DNA of 13,023 bases from Ignavibacteria bacterium UBA7675 (GTDB lineage: Bacteria > Bacteroidota > Ignavibacteria > Kapaibacteriales > UB7675), in contig DLHF01000001.1 in NCBI GenBank assembly GCA_002483085.1, positions 1 through 13,023 of the forward strand. Reading direction: 5' to 3'. Shown in pieces: positions 1 to 6,335 of this stretch; the stretch's first letter is position 1; each line of letters opens with the position of its first letter. The notes under the pieces were generated by a model. The model was not told where the DNA came from. It ran no database searches and was given only the letters and a program-made list of their open reading frames with translations. The translations under genes and the position numbers were made by a program.

Positions 1-206
1 GACCGGTGAATAGACTTCCTCGCTTCCTGCGGCTTGCTTGCTGGGCTTCTAAACTAATCCACTTTTTCGATTATGACAATCTAATAGACCGGTGACAGCG
101 ACGCGGCGTAGGGGCGTCGCTTGAGGCGCCTCTACGCCGCCCCATCCGAAGACGCCCGTGCCACAAACGGTTTCTGTGTGGAGATAGTAATTTTTAAGGC
201 TTGTTT
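1..206. other. Gene-free left edge with repeat copy
   Basis: No convincing coding frame is seen here. The stretch lies downstream of the minus-strand lipoprotein gene that ends at 207. It holds one copy of a 78-bp hairpin-forming repeat at 87-164, and otherwise AT-rich sequence around 50-85. The first nine bases (gaccggtga) match bases 87-95, the edge of that repeat, so another copy could end just outside the window; nine bases is too short to be sure. Confidence 0.6.
87..164 (-). repeat. 78-bp hairpin-forming intergenic repeat, copy 1
   Basis: This segment is the reverse complement of 4721-4798 with one mismatch (position 93 against 4792). Read on the minus strand it begins GTGGCACGGG and ends ACCGGTC. 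Its core at 103-140 is an inverted repeat: arms GCGGCGTAG and CTACGCCGC, continuing inward with GC and wobble pairs to a six-base loop. It starts 43 bp past the stop of the lipoprotein gene and points along that gene's direction of transcription. It resembles REP-like dispersed palindromic elements, and no coding frame is evident. It could act in 3'-end formation or mRNA stability, or be a miniature mobile element; the sequence does not decide. Confidence 0.85.
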
Positions 207-1553
207 TCATCTGCGGATGGAGCCGAACACATTGGCTGCGCCGACGCCAATGATGGAGTCGTAGCCGCCGAGCGCCGTTTCGCGGTAGTACACAAATGCG
301 ATAAAGGTGTGCGATCCGGAAAGTGTGTTGCCCTCGAACTCCTCAAATGTAATAGCATCGGGATTAGAGTACTCTGCTGGCACTCTACCTGTTGCATACA
401 TGTAGTTGTGCTTGCCGCGCCGCACCCACTGCCGCAGTTTGTAGAGATTATCCTGCTTGTCGTAGTACATCTGCCAGTCGGGCTTTATCGACCAGTTGTT
501 GAAGGAGCCCACGAGGTACACTGGAAAGCGCGAAGGGAAGCGCTCGGGATCGAGCTGGAACTCTATATTGATGTACTCGTCGTTGTTGGCAAAGACATCG
601 CTGGTGACAAGCGAGCCGTCGTCTGCGCGGTCGGAGTACGACCCGTTGCGGCGGAGGTCTGGAAGCGGCTGCCGCGAAAGAATCGTTGCAGAAGGGTACT
701 GGGCGAGGTTGGTAAGGTCGAGCACGCGGTATTCGTTCTGCGCTGGTACATTGTCGATCCTAAAGCGTTTTTCTACCACTGCGGCACCGAATACGGAGGT
801 TGATATCGCGTAGTTGAACGCACCTGCTGGCGGTGTAATGCCAAACTCCTGCGAGAGTATGAGTGGCTCGTTCCATCGGTGGTTGCGGTAGATCACCACA
901 GTCCGCAATTGGTTGTCGAAAACTGATGTCTGGGAACTGACTGATGCCTCGATTGCGAATGCTGCCGGGCCGACCTTTGCATGTGGTTCGTACAGGTCGC
1001 TGCCGAGGGCGATGTCGCAGGTGGCTGCGAGGTCCACAACAAAGAAGCGGGTTTCGGCCAGGGGAGCCTCGTCGTTGCCGTATTCATACAGCCGGGCTTT
1101 CCAGTTGCCTCCGGCTTTAAATTGTATCTGTGGGTTGGGCAGCGTAATTTTGCCGCGATAGCTGTAGTACGAGGACTGATACGGCGACGATTGCCAGTCG
1201 ATTGCCGATGTGCGCGAAAGCGTAATATCGTGCAGAAACACATTGTTGTCTTCCTGCCACAGAGCATTGCAGTGTACAAAGCTCAGAAAGAGATTTGGCG
1301 GGATATCCGTATCGACATCGAACTCGACGGTAATATCCGAGGAGCCTACGGCTGCCGAAATTCCTGTCCTATTCGGGTCGCGCACAAGTACCGGAGGGTC
1401 TGTTTCCCGGCTGCCATAGGCGCGGATAGAGCGAACCTGCACTGGCAGTTTGATCTCGCCGGTTTGATCGGCAGAAGAGCTTCCACCCTCGCGCGGTGTA
1501 ACACACGACGACAGCAAGACAACCAGAATAGCAGCAATACTCATGCTTCTCAT
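207..1553 (-). CDS. Type IX secretion system plug-family lipoprotein (DUF5103-like)
   Basis: This 448-residue protein starts with a lipoprotein signal: a hydrophobic stretch at 5-14 and lipobox L-S-S-C with Cys17, so it is probably exported and lipid-anchored. Two regions match what I know of the T9SS plug family. Residues 37-175 form a beta-rich first domain starting VRSIRAYG and ending with the pattern GNWKARLYEYG ... RFFVVD. Residues 200-445 form a second domain with YRNHRW (222-227), VGSFNNW (348-354), a Y-x-L ... G-x-x-N-Y-x-Y strand near 371-386, and the ending F-E-G-N ... VYYR ... YDSIIGV at 405-437. In Bacteroidota this family includes the protein that closes the T9SS outer-membrane translocon when it is not engaged. 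ATG 1553 is chosen; ATG 1544 would also leave a short signal. The gene stands alone and is divergent from lrp. No other T9SS gene is visible, so an active role in secretion is inferred from family membership only. Confidence 0.85.
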   Translation of the reverse strand: MRSMSIAAILVVLLSSCVTPREGGSSSADQTGEIKLPVQVRSIRAYGSRETDPPVLVRDPNRTGISAAVGSSDITVEFDVDTDIPPNLFLSFVHCNALWQEDNNVFLHDITLSRTSAIDWQSSPYQSSYYSYRGKITLPNPQIQFKAGGNWKARLYEYGNDEAPLAETRFFVVDLAATCDIALGSDLYEPHAKVGPAAFAIEASVSSQTSVFDNQLRTVVIYRNHRWNEPLILSQEFGITPPAGAFNYAISTSVFGAAVVEKRFRIDNVPAQNEYRVLDLTNLAQYPSATILSRQPLPDLRRNGSYSDRADDGSLVTSDVFANNDEYINIEFQLDPERFPSRFPVYLVGSFNNWSIKPDWQMYYDKQDNLYKLRQWVRRGKHNYMYATGRVPAEYSNPDAITFEEFEGNTLSGSHTFIAFVYYRETALGGYDSIIGVGAANVFGSIRR

Positions 1554-1739
1554 AACTGCAACACATCCAAAACTGATGATAGGGCGGTAGATTGCCTGAA
1601 TACGGGTAATATACGTATGAGGCTCCTTACTTACTGTATCGTGCGCTATATACTACCAGAGAACTATAGAACGCCCGTCAGAAACTGTAAAGTCGAGTGC
1701 ACTAATTCAAATGCTTGAACGGTATTTATTTAGGTAAAC

Positions 1740-1774
1740 AAATGATAAACCTAATTAATTTAGGCTTATCATTT
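1740..1774. promoter_or_regulatory. AT-rich palindrome upstream of lrp (possible operator)
   Basis: Arms 1740-1754 and 1760-1774 are inverted repeats with one mismatch (1749 against 1765) around a five-base centre. The motif TTAGG(T/C) / CCTAA occurs three times: at 1730-1735, inside the left arm and inside the right arm. AT-rich imperfect palindromes are typical of Lrp/AsnC binding sites, and these regulators often control their own genes, so an lrp operator shared with the divergent lipoprotein promoter is plausible. The palindrome is followed by T-rich sequence, so read as RNA it also resembles a terminator, but no plus-strand gene lies upstream to be terminated. Confidence 0.5.
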
Positions 1775-1778
1775 TGTT

Positions 1779-1810
1779 TTTGTTATATTTGAAACTCAAT
1801 TTTATATTTG
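1779..1810 (+). promoter_or_regulatory. Putative Bacteroidota-type promoter for lrp
   Basis: TTTG at 1779-1782 is followed after 20 bp by TATATTTG at 1803-1810. This fits the Bacteroidota housekeeping promoter pattern TTTG - about 19-21 bp - TAnnTTTG. Transcription would start around 1817, leaving a leader of about 18 nt before the ATG at 1835. A second TATATTTG at 1784-1791 has no well-spaced partner. The region is AT-rich, so a chance match is possible. Confidence 0.45.
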
Positions 1811-1834
1811 TAAACTTTTTCAAAGCAATGATAC

Positions 1835-2350
1835 ATGGCTACACATCATCTTGATGCTATTGATCGCACTTTGTGCGACGCGCTGCAAAACAATGGTCGC
1901 ATACACTTTAATGAGCTGGCAACAGTGGTAGGGCTTTCAGTACCTGCTGTAAGCGAGCGTGTGCGTAAGCTCGAAGAGCGCGGGATCATTCGCGGCTATC
2001 AGGCCAATCTGAGCCCTGAGGCTTTCGACATCGACATCCTGGCATTCATCTTTGTAACGGTGGACAGCAGCACCAACTACAAGGCGTTTATCAAGAAGAG
2101 CAGGCAGCATCCGGAGATTATGGAATGCCATGCTACAACGGGTGAATCCTCGCATCTTCTCAAGATTCGCACGCGAAACACAGCTTCGCTCGAAAAACTT
2201 CTCTCTGATATCCAGCGTTGGGAAGGCGTTCGCAAGACGCTGACCAATCTCGTGCTATCTACGCATGTAGAAACGCTATCGCTTCCAACAAGCGCCGCAG
2301 AGGTAGAACCCAGCAAGCCGGCAAAGAGCAAGCGCTCTGCACAGCCGTAG
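1835..2350 (+). CDS. Lrp/AsnC family transcriptional regulator
   Basis: This 171-residue DNA-binding regulator responds to amino acids in the best-studied family members. Residues 6-55 form the N-terminal winged helix-turn-helix, starting LDAIDRTLCDALQNNGR with the recognition segment GLSVPAVSERVRKLEERGII at 33-52. Residues about 63-145 form the RAM effector and oligomerisation domain. The conserved Thr-Gly of the ligand loop is present (T102, G103), but the Asp usual a little further on is replaced by the sequence ESS. A 20-residue basic, proline-containing tail (about 152-171) extends beyond the usual end of about 150-160. The start ATG 1835 gives the canonical Lrp N-terminus; no clear Shine-Dalgarno is seen. 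It is 84 bp upstream of glnN on the same strand, which suggests local control of nitrogen assimilation, but that link is inference. I cannot tell which Lrp/AsnC subgroup it belongs to. Confidence 0.93.
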   Translation: MATHHLDAIDRTLCDALQNNGRIHFNELATVVGLSVPAVSERVRKLEERGIIRGYQANLSPEAFDIDILAFIFVTVDSSTNYKAFIKKSRQHPEIMECHATTGESSHLLKIRTRNTASLEKLLSDIQRWEGVRKTLTNLVLSTHVETLSLPTSAAEVEPSKPAKSKRSAQP

Positions 2351-2379
2351 CCGATACAGGCACAGTATTCAGAAAATCA

Positions 2380-2393
2380 GTAGCGGAAGCTAC
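2380..2393 (+). other. Small GNRA-loop hairpin between lrp and glnN
   Basis: GTAGC and GCTAC form a perfect five-base-pair stem closed by a GGAA (GNRA-type) loop, 30 bp past the lrp stop and 41 bp before the glnN ATG. There is no T-run directly behind it, so it is at most a weak terminator. It may be a processing or stability element, or chance. Confidence 0.25.
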
Positions 2394-2434
2394 ACTTCTA
2401 TTCTTGTACTTTCTCAACAACAGGATTTTTTGTT

Positions 2435-4618
2435 ATGTCCAAGCAGTCCTTTCGACGGTACGATGTTATTGCTGCGGCGCGCAACTGGTCGGTGGAAAAA
2501 ACACCTGGGCAGGTAACCGCCGATATCGACTCTATTTTCGGTGAGCATACATTCGGCCTACAGACAATGAGCCGCAAACTGCCGAAAGAAGTGTTCAGAT
2601 CGCTTCTCGCTACTATTGCTACAGGCAAACAACTCGATCCAGCTATCGCGGATATTGTAGCAATGGCTATGAAAGAGTGGGCCATCGAAAAGGGAGCTAC
2701 GCACTTTACACACTGGTTCCAGCCGCTTACCGGCAGCACGGCAGAAAAACACGACAGCTTTGTTACCCCTAATGAGGGCGGTGGTTCGGTAGCCAAATTC
2801 TCTGGCAAAGACCTGATTCAGGGCGAGCCCGACGCGTCGTCGTTCCCAAGTGGCGGTATTCGCGCTACATTTGAAGCGCGTGGATATACCGCGTGGGATC
2901 CGACATCGCCTGCATTTATCCTTAACCACGCCAACGGAGCTACGCTTTGTATTCCCACGGCATTTGCGTCGTGGACAGGTGAAGCACTCGACCACAAAAC
3001 ACCGCTGCTCCGCTCGATGGAAGTGCTGAATTCCCAAGCTGTACGGGCGCTGAAGCTGTTTGGCGCCGATGTTCAAAGCGTGCACTCTACGCTCGGTGCC
3101 GAGCAAGAGTATTTCCTTATCGACGAGGAGTTTTTCTATCGTCGTGCCGACCTTGTGAACTGCGGCAGAACGCTGTTCGGCGCAAAGCCACCGAAGGGAC
3201 AGGAATTGGAAGACCACTACTTTGGCTCTATTCCAGAGCGCGTGCTGGCCTATATGACCGATGTGGAATACCAGTTGTATCGGCTGGGTGTTCCCGTCAA
3301 AACTCGCCACAACGAAGTGGCACCGGGGCAGTACGAACTCGCTCCTATATTCGAGCACGCCAATATCGCTGCGGACCACCAGCAAATTGTAATGCAGATG
3401 CTACGCACTACTGCCCGTAAGTACGGCTTGGTGTGCCTGATGCACGAAAAACCATTTGCTGGCATCAATGGTAGCGGGAAGCACAACAACTGGTCGATGG
3501 CTACTGATACAGGTGTCAATCTTTTAGAGCCTGGCGAAACCCCACACGACAATATGCAGTTCCTGTTTTTCTGTGCAGCAGTGATCAAAGCTGTGGACGA
3601 GCATCAGGACCTTCTGCGCGTGTGTGTGGCCTCTGCCAGCAACGACCATCGCCTTGGTGCAAACGAAGCGCCGCCTGCTATTCTTTCCATTTTCCTCGGC
3701 GAGCAGCTTGAAGATATCTTTACACAGCTCGAAAAAGGCCGGGTGAAGGAAAGTAAATCCGCCGATCTGCTCGGGCTTGGTACAACTGTACTTCCGCCGA
3801 TACCGCGCCATACCGGCGACAGAAATCGCACGTCGCCATTTGCTTTTACTGGCAATAAGTTCGAGTTCCGCGCCGTTGGTTCCAGCCAGTCTATCTCTTT
3901 CCCGATTGTCGTACTCAATACGATTATCGCCGATGCTATTGGCAGCATGGCCTCGGAAATTGAAACGGAAATGAAAAGCGGAGCAACAATAGAAACAGCC
4001 TTGCACACAGTGCTCAAAGACACGATAAAAGAGCACAAGCGTATCGTGTTCAATGGTGATGGCTACTCGCAAGACTGGCACAAAGAAGCCGAACGCCGTG
4101 GGCTGCTAAGCCTGCGAACCTCGCTGGATGCGCTCGAACTGTTTCCCAGCGAAAAGAATATCGCGCTGTTCAGCAGGCACAATGTGCTTACAGAGCGCGA
4201 ACTGATGGCACGCGAAGAGATTTTCTACGATCAATATTTTAAGACAATTAACATCGAAGCCGAAACGACGGCGTCGATGGCTGCAACAATGATTCTGCCC
4301 GCTGCTGTGCGCTATCTGCATGACTTGGCGTCGACAGCTACGGCGCTTGCTGGTGCCGGAGTAGAGCCGGATGGTGTACGCACTACTCTGGTGCGCGTGA
4401 ACGATCTGGCAAATGGATTCCGGCTTGCGCTCGATGCACTCGTGCACGCCAACGAGGAGCTCGGCGGTGATACTATCCACGAAAAAGCACATCACATGTG
4501 CGATAATGTCCTGCCTGCGATGAATGCTGTTCGCTCTGCTGCCAATGAACTCGAAAGGGTACTGCCCGACGACTACTGGCCGATGCCGACGTACCAAGAA
4601 ATGCTGTTTGTGAAGTAA
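2435..4618 (+). CDS. glnN: Glutamine synthetase, class III (GSIII)
   Basis: This 727-residue cytoplasmic enzyme catalyses ATP-dependent condensation of ammonia with glutamate to glutamine, the entry step of nitrogen assimilation. The length is typical for class III (about 700-730), well above class I (about 470). Catalytic motifs in order: GAEQEYF (221-227) with metal-binding glutamates; KTRHNEVAPGQYELAP (289-304), the GSIII form of the second metal/ammonia site; GINGSGKHNNWS (343-354), nucleotide-side; RNRTSPFAF (463-471) and FEFRAVGSS (476-484), substrate- and phosphate-binding arginines. The C-terminal part (about 560-727) is the helical region found only in this class. The start is supported by AGGA at 2422-2425, nine bases before ATG. 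No truncation or frameshift is seen. The gene is followed by a hairpin terminator and preceded by lrp; co-transcription from the lrp promoter or its own promoter are both possible. Confidence 0.97.
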   Translation: MSKQSFRRYDVIAAARNWSVEKTPGQVTADIDSIFGEHTFGLQTMSRKLPKEVFRSLLATIATGKQLDPAIADIVAMAMKEWAIEKGATHFTHWFQPLTGSTAEKHDSFVTPNEGGGSVAKFSGKDLIQGEPDASSFPSGGIRATFEARGYTAWDPTSPAFILNHANGATLCIPTAFASWTGEALDHKTPLLRSMEVLNSQAVRALKLFGADVQSVHSTLGAEQEYFLIDEEFFYRRADLVNCGRTLFGAKPPKGQELEDHYFGSIPERVLAYMTDVEYQLYRLGVPVKTRHNEVAPGQYELAPIFEHANIAADHQQIVMQMLRTTARKYGLVCLMHEKPFAGINGSGKHNNWSMATDTGVNLLEPGETPHDNMQFLFFCAAVIKAVDEHQDLLRVCVASASNDHRLGANEAPPAILSIFLGEQLEDIFTQLEKGRVKESKSADLLGLGTTVLPPIPRHTGDRNRTSPFAFTGNKFEFRAVGSSQSISFPIVVLNTIIADAIGSMASEIETEMKSGATIETALHTVLKDTIKEHKRIVFNGDGYSQDWHKEAERRGLLSLRTSLDALELFPSEKNIALFSRHNVLTERELMAREEIFYDQYFKTINIEAETTASMAATMILPAAVRYLHDLASTATALAGAGVEPDGVRTTLVRVNDLANGFRLALDALVHANEELGGDTIHEKAHHMCDNVLPAMNAVRSAANELERVLPDDYWPMPTYQEMLFVK

Positions 4619-4632
4619 ACTGGCAGTACTTC

Positions 4633-4662
4633 TTGCCCAGCACAATTTTGCCCAGCACAATT
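4633..4662 (+). repeat. 15-bp perfect tandem duplication after glnN
   Basis: The unit TTGCCCAGCACAATT occurs twice back to back (4633-4647 and 4648-4662), 14 bp after the glnN stop codon and directly before the terminator stem. Two exact units suggest a recent slippage duplication. No function is evident. Confidence 0.95.
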
Positions 4663-4663
4663 G

Positions 4664-4692
4664 AGGCCGCGCCCGAACAGGTGTGGCCTTTT
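4664..4692 (+). terminator. Rho-independent terminator of glnN
   Basis: AGGCCGC (4664-4670) pairs with GTGGCCT (4683-4689), a seven-base-pair stem with one G-T pair and a 12-base loop. It runs straight into TTTT (4689-4692). It lies 46 bp past the glnN stop in the right orientation to end the lrp-glnN transcript. Confidence 0.7.
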
Positions 4693-4720
4693 GTATGCTC
4701 GTTTCAATAGGTATGTGATA

Positions 4721-4798
4721 GTGGCACGGGCGTCTTCGGATGGGGCGGCGTAGAGGCGCCTCAAGCGACGCCCCTACGCCGCGTCGCTGTCGCCGGTC
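4721..4798 (+). repeat. 78-bp hairpin-forming intergenic repeat, copy 2
   Basis: This is the reverse complement of 87-164 with one mismatch. The long GC-rich stem-loop lies at 4745-4782. It follows the glnN terminator, 103 bp past the stop codon, and reads in the direction of glnN transcription, just as copy 1 reads along its own upstream gene. With copy 1 it brackets the lipoprotein-lrp-glnN block as an inverted pair about 4.6 kb apart. Confidence 0.85.
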
Positions 4799-5314
4799 GC
4801 ATATCCGGCTTCGTCGCTGCCCGAAGGACAGCCGCCGGTTCAAGAATAGCGAAGCGCTCTGGCTGAGCCGCAGACACGGACGAGCGGGCATGCCATCGGC
4901 GTGAGTGTGATGTGGCGTAGAACAATACGCGACCGAAGGGCTGGGCAGCGCTGAAGCGCAGGTGCAGCGCGGTGCAGAGGCAAGGCGGAAGAGCGAAGAC
5001 AGAAGCGCTATGATATATGCTGGCCTTTTATCGCGCTTTGCAGAGTTGTGCTTCTGCAACCTGTTGCCGTAGCCAGAGCACTTTAGGATGAACAGCAGTG
5101 TAAATAAAGGGTACTAACGGAACTTCGGCCTATAGAGCGAGTAAAGGATTGTGGCAAATAGCAGGATGTGGTAAATTGCACTGCTTTTTTCTGCCGGGCG
5201 AATCGAATGCCGGACATTTCCACGGACAGAGTACAACTGTAACTTCCCGGCGCTTCCGGGGCTCTTCTGTAGGCGTCAGGATGTCTGGAACAATGTTATG
5301 ATGTGGAGTCAATA
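4799..5314. other. Gene-free, T-poor and hairpin-rich stretch
   Basis: No convincing protein-coding frame is found on either strand. From 4861 to 5010 the plus strand has about 10 percent T and is rich in G and A, a skew often seen in structured RNAs. Short perfect stems include AGCG/CGCT at 4848-4858, GCGTA/TACGC at 4915-4930, GCGC/GCGC with a TGAA loop at 4948-4959, AGCG/CGCT at 4992-5009, and a seven-base-pair stem TTGCAGA/TCTGCAA at 5038-5059. GAAGCGC occurs three times (4851, 4953, 5002). I could not match it to RNase P RNA, tmRNA, 6S RNA, SRP RNA or a tRNA. It may encode an unrecognised RNA or be decayed sequence. Beyond about 5060 nothing stands out except the leader of the next gene. 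Confidence 0.5.
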
Positions 5315-5884
5315 ATGTACTCTCCCCTTTCGCGCAAGCAATACATGGCAACAGCGCCTCGTGCGCGGCGATACGGCAATAAGCTGCCGATTCATTTGCT
5401 GCGTGCTGCGGGTATTGTCATGATAGGGATTGCGGCTATTTTGGTTTCGTTGTCGGTATTTTCGGGGATAAAGACAGCGTTGCTCGTCGTGATTGCCGTA
5501 CCACCAGGTATATTGTGCGGTACGGTGTGGATACAGATATGCCGCCGCTATGTACCGAGGCTTGAGCGTTCGGTACTGCCATTTGGGATAATACGCAAGG
5601 CATGGCGTAGCGAGCCAGTGCCGTTCTGGCTGGGCGTTATAGGGATGATTGTTCTCTGTGGAATATCGTACATGCTGGTGCTGATACCCGGGCAGTTCTA
5701 CTATGGCGGAGGCTGGGAGCTAGCCAAAGAGATGAGCGCGCTCTATGTGATCATGCTCGGTGTTGTAGAAATCGCCGAGGTTTTGTTTTTGTATCGTCTT
5801 ATCAGCGAGCAGCGCAGGCATCGCCGCGTGACCGAGCGCCTTGCCTACAGATTCTTAGAGCAATACGAATACCACAAAAACTAA
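5315..5884 (+). CDS. Putative four-helix membrane protein, unknown function
   Basis: I do not recognise this 189-residue protein. Four hydrophobic segments are visible: about 28-50, 54-74, 103-125 and 141-162. Basic residues lie before the first (RARRYGNK at 16-23), between the second and third (RRYVPRLER at 78-86), and after the fourth (EQRRHRRVTER at 165-175); by the positive-inside rule both ends would be cytoplasmic. The charged C-terminal tail is short and helical. ATG 5315 is preferred because TGGAG lies six bases upstream; a GTG at 5303 or ATG 5345 are alternatives. The gene appears to be alone on its strand. Its last 30 bp overlap the 3' end of a small membrane-protein gene on the other strand, so the two transcripts would be complementary at their ends. 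Confidence 0.7.
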   Translation: MYSPLSRKQYMATAPRARRYGNKLPIHLLRAAGIVMIGIAAILVSLSVFSGIKTALLVVIAVPPGILCGTVWIQICRRYVPRLERSVLPFGIIRKAWRSEPVPFWLGVIGMIVLCGISYMLVLIPGQFYYGGGWELAKEMSALYVIMLGVVEIAEVLFLYRLISEQRRHRRVTERLAYRFLEQYEYHKN

Positions 5885-6019
5885 GATAACGAGCACGGTC
5901 AGGAAAATACTGAATTTCACTACGCGTTTCAGTACAGCGAACACAATGCCGACGATCAGCACTGCGACCACGATGAAGAAGAAAGGGGGAAGGGAGGCCA
6001 ACTTGTCTAAATATTCCAT
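5855..6019 (-). CDS. 54-residue small membrane protein
   Basis: A short frame runs from ATG at 6019 to TAA at 5855. The product starts MEYLDKLASLPPFFF and is almost entirely hydrophobic. Two membrane segments are likely, about 13-30 and 36-54, joined by a basic turn (KRVVK at 31-35), a helical-hairpin layout with the turn probably cytoplasmic. The uninterrupted run of hydrophobic codons with a clean polar start favours a real gene over a chance frame. It converges with the four-helix membrane protein gene and overlaps its 3' end by 30 bp. Upstream AGGA-like sequence is present but further away than usual. I do not recognise a family; small inner-membrane proteins of this type often bind larger membrane complexes, but no partner can be named. 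Confidence 0.6.
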   Translation of the reverse strand: MEYLDKLASLPPFFFIVVAVLIVGIVFAVLKRVVKFSIFLTVLVILVFVVFVLL

Positions 6020-6335
6020 AGTTCTGTAGATTCTTCCTCAAAATCACATTCACGCTTTGCTGTACAGGTATCTGCCAGCGATTCGTCCAACATCTGTTTT
6101 TTACCTGGGCGATCATCTCTGGCGGCGATTAATATAGGGAAAATCCCGATACTGCAAAAGCGGAGCACAATCACAGCAAAGCTGCAAAGGTGTAAAATTT
6201 GTCGATAGACGGGTGTGCTGTCAGTTATAGCAGAGGCTTTGTATGGGCTAACGCCTTTATTGTGCCATTTTGCTGTGGAAATGCGTTTTTTTTATCTGTA
6301 CTACATTTCCCTTTCCATTTCTTTTCTTCCAATCC
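6020..6335. other. Gene-free stretch between small membrane protein and K+ channel
   Basis: No convincing coding frame of any length is seen. It separates the start of the 54-residue gene from the 3' end of the potassium channel gene (both minus strand). It contains a series of short hairpins at 6217-6231, 6234-6256 and 6264-6284 followed by eight Ts on the plus strand, described as a candidate terminator. The reverse strand of 6296-6335 is purine-rich and follows the channel stop without a clear minus-strand terminator. Confidence 0.5.
6264..6293 (+). terminator. Candidate rho-independent terminator, plus strand
   Basis: GC-ATTT (6264-6270, with one bulged C) pairs with AAATGC (6279-6284) around an eight-base loop, and eight Ts follow at 6286-6293. 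The nearest plus-strand gene ends 380 bp upstream, so the transcript it would end is unknown: a long 3' tail of the four-helix membrane protein gene, or a small RNA starting in the gene-free stretch. Confidence 0.4.

Noticed and set aside
1..9. Nine-base match (gaccggtga) to 87-95, possibly a third repeat edge or a target-site duplication
   Set aside because: Too short to separate from chance, and the sequence after it does not continue as the repeat.
981..1718. Plus-strand open frame of 245 codons within the lipoprotein gene region
   Set aside because: It is the antisense shadow of the recognisable plug-family protein and has no family features of its own.
1740..1780. Rho-independent terminator at the AT-rich palindrome before lrp
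   Set aside because: It has a T-rich tail, but no plus-strand gene lies upstream and the stem is almost all A-T; an operator role is more likely.
4861..5010. RNase P RNA or tmRNA in the purine-rich stretch after glnN
   Set aside because: The conserved core sequences of these RNAs that I know are not present, and no tRNA-like ends are visible.
4106..5059. Long minus-strand open frame (317 codons) across the end of glnN and the repeat
   Set aside because: It is antisense to the conserved C-terminal part of GlnN, then crosses the terminator and repeat; its composition is rich in Arg, Ser, Cys and His with no domain pattern.
5190..5225. tRNA-like T-arm text near GAATCGAATG
   Set aside because: The flanking bases do not form a five-base T stem, and no acceptor stem, D arm or anticodon arm can be drawn around it.
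5130..5351. Minus-strand frame of 73 codons upstream of the four-helix membrane protein gene
   Set aside because: Low-complexity composition, overlaps the start and ribosome site of the plus-strand gene, and shows no recognisable motif.
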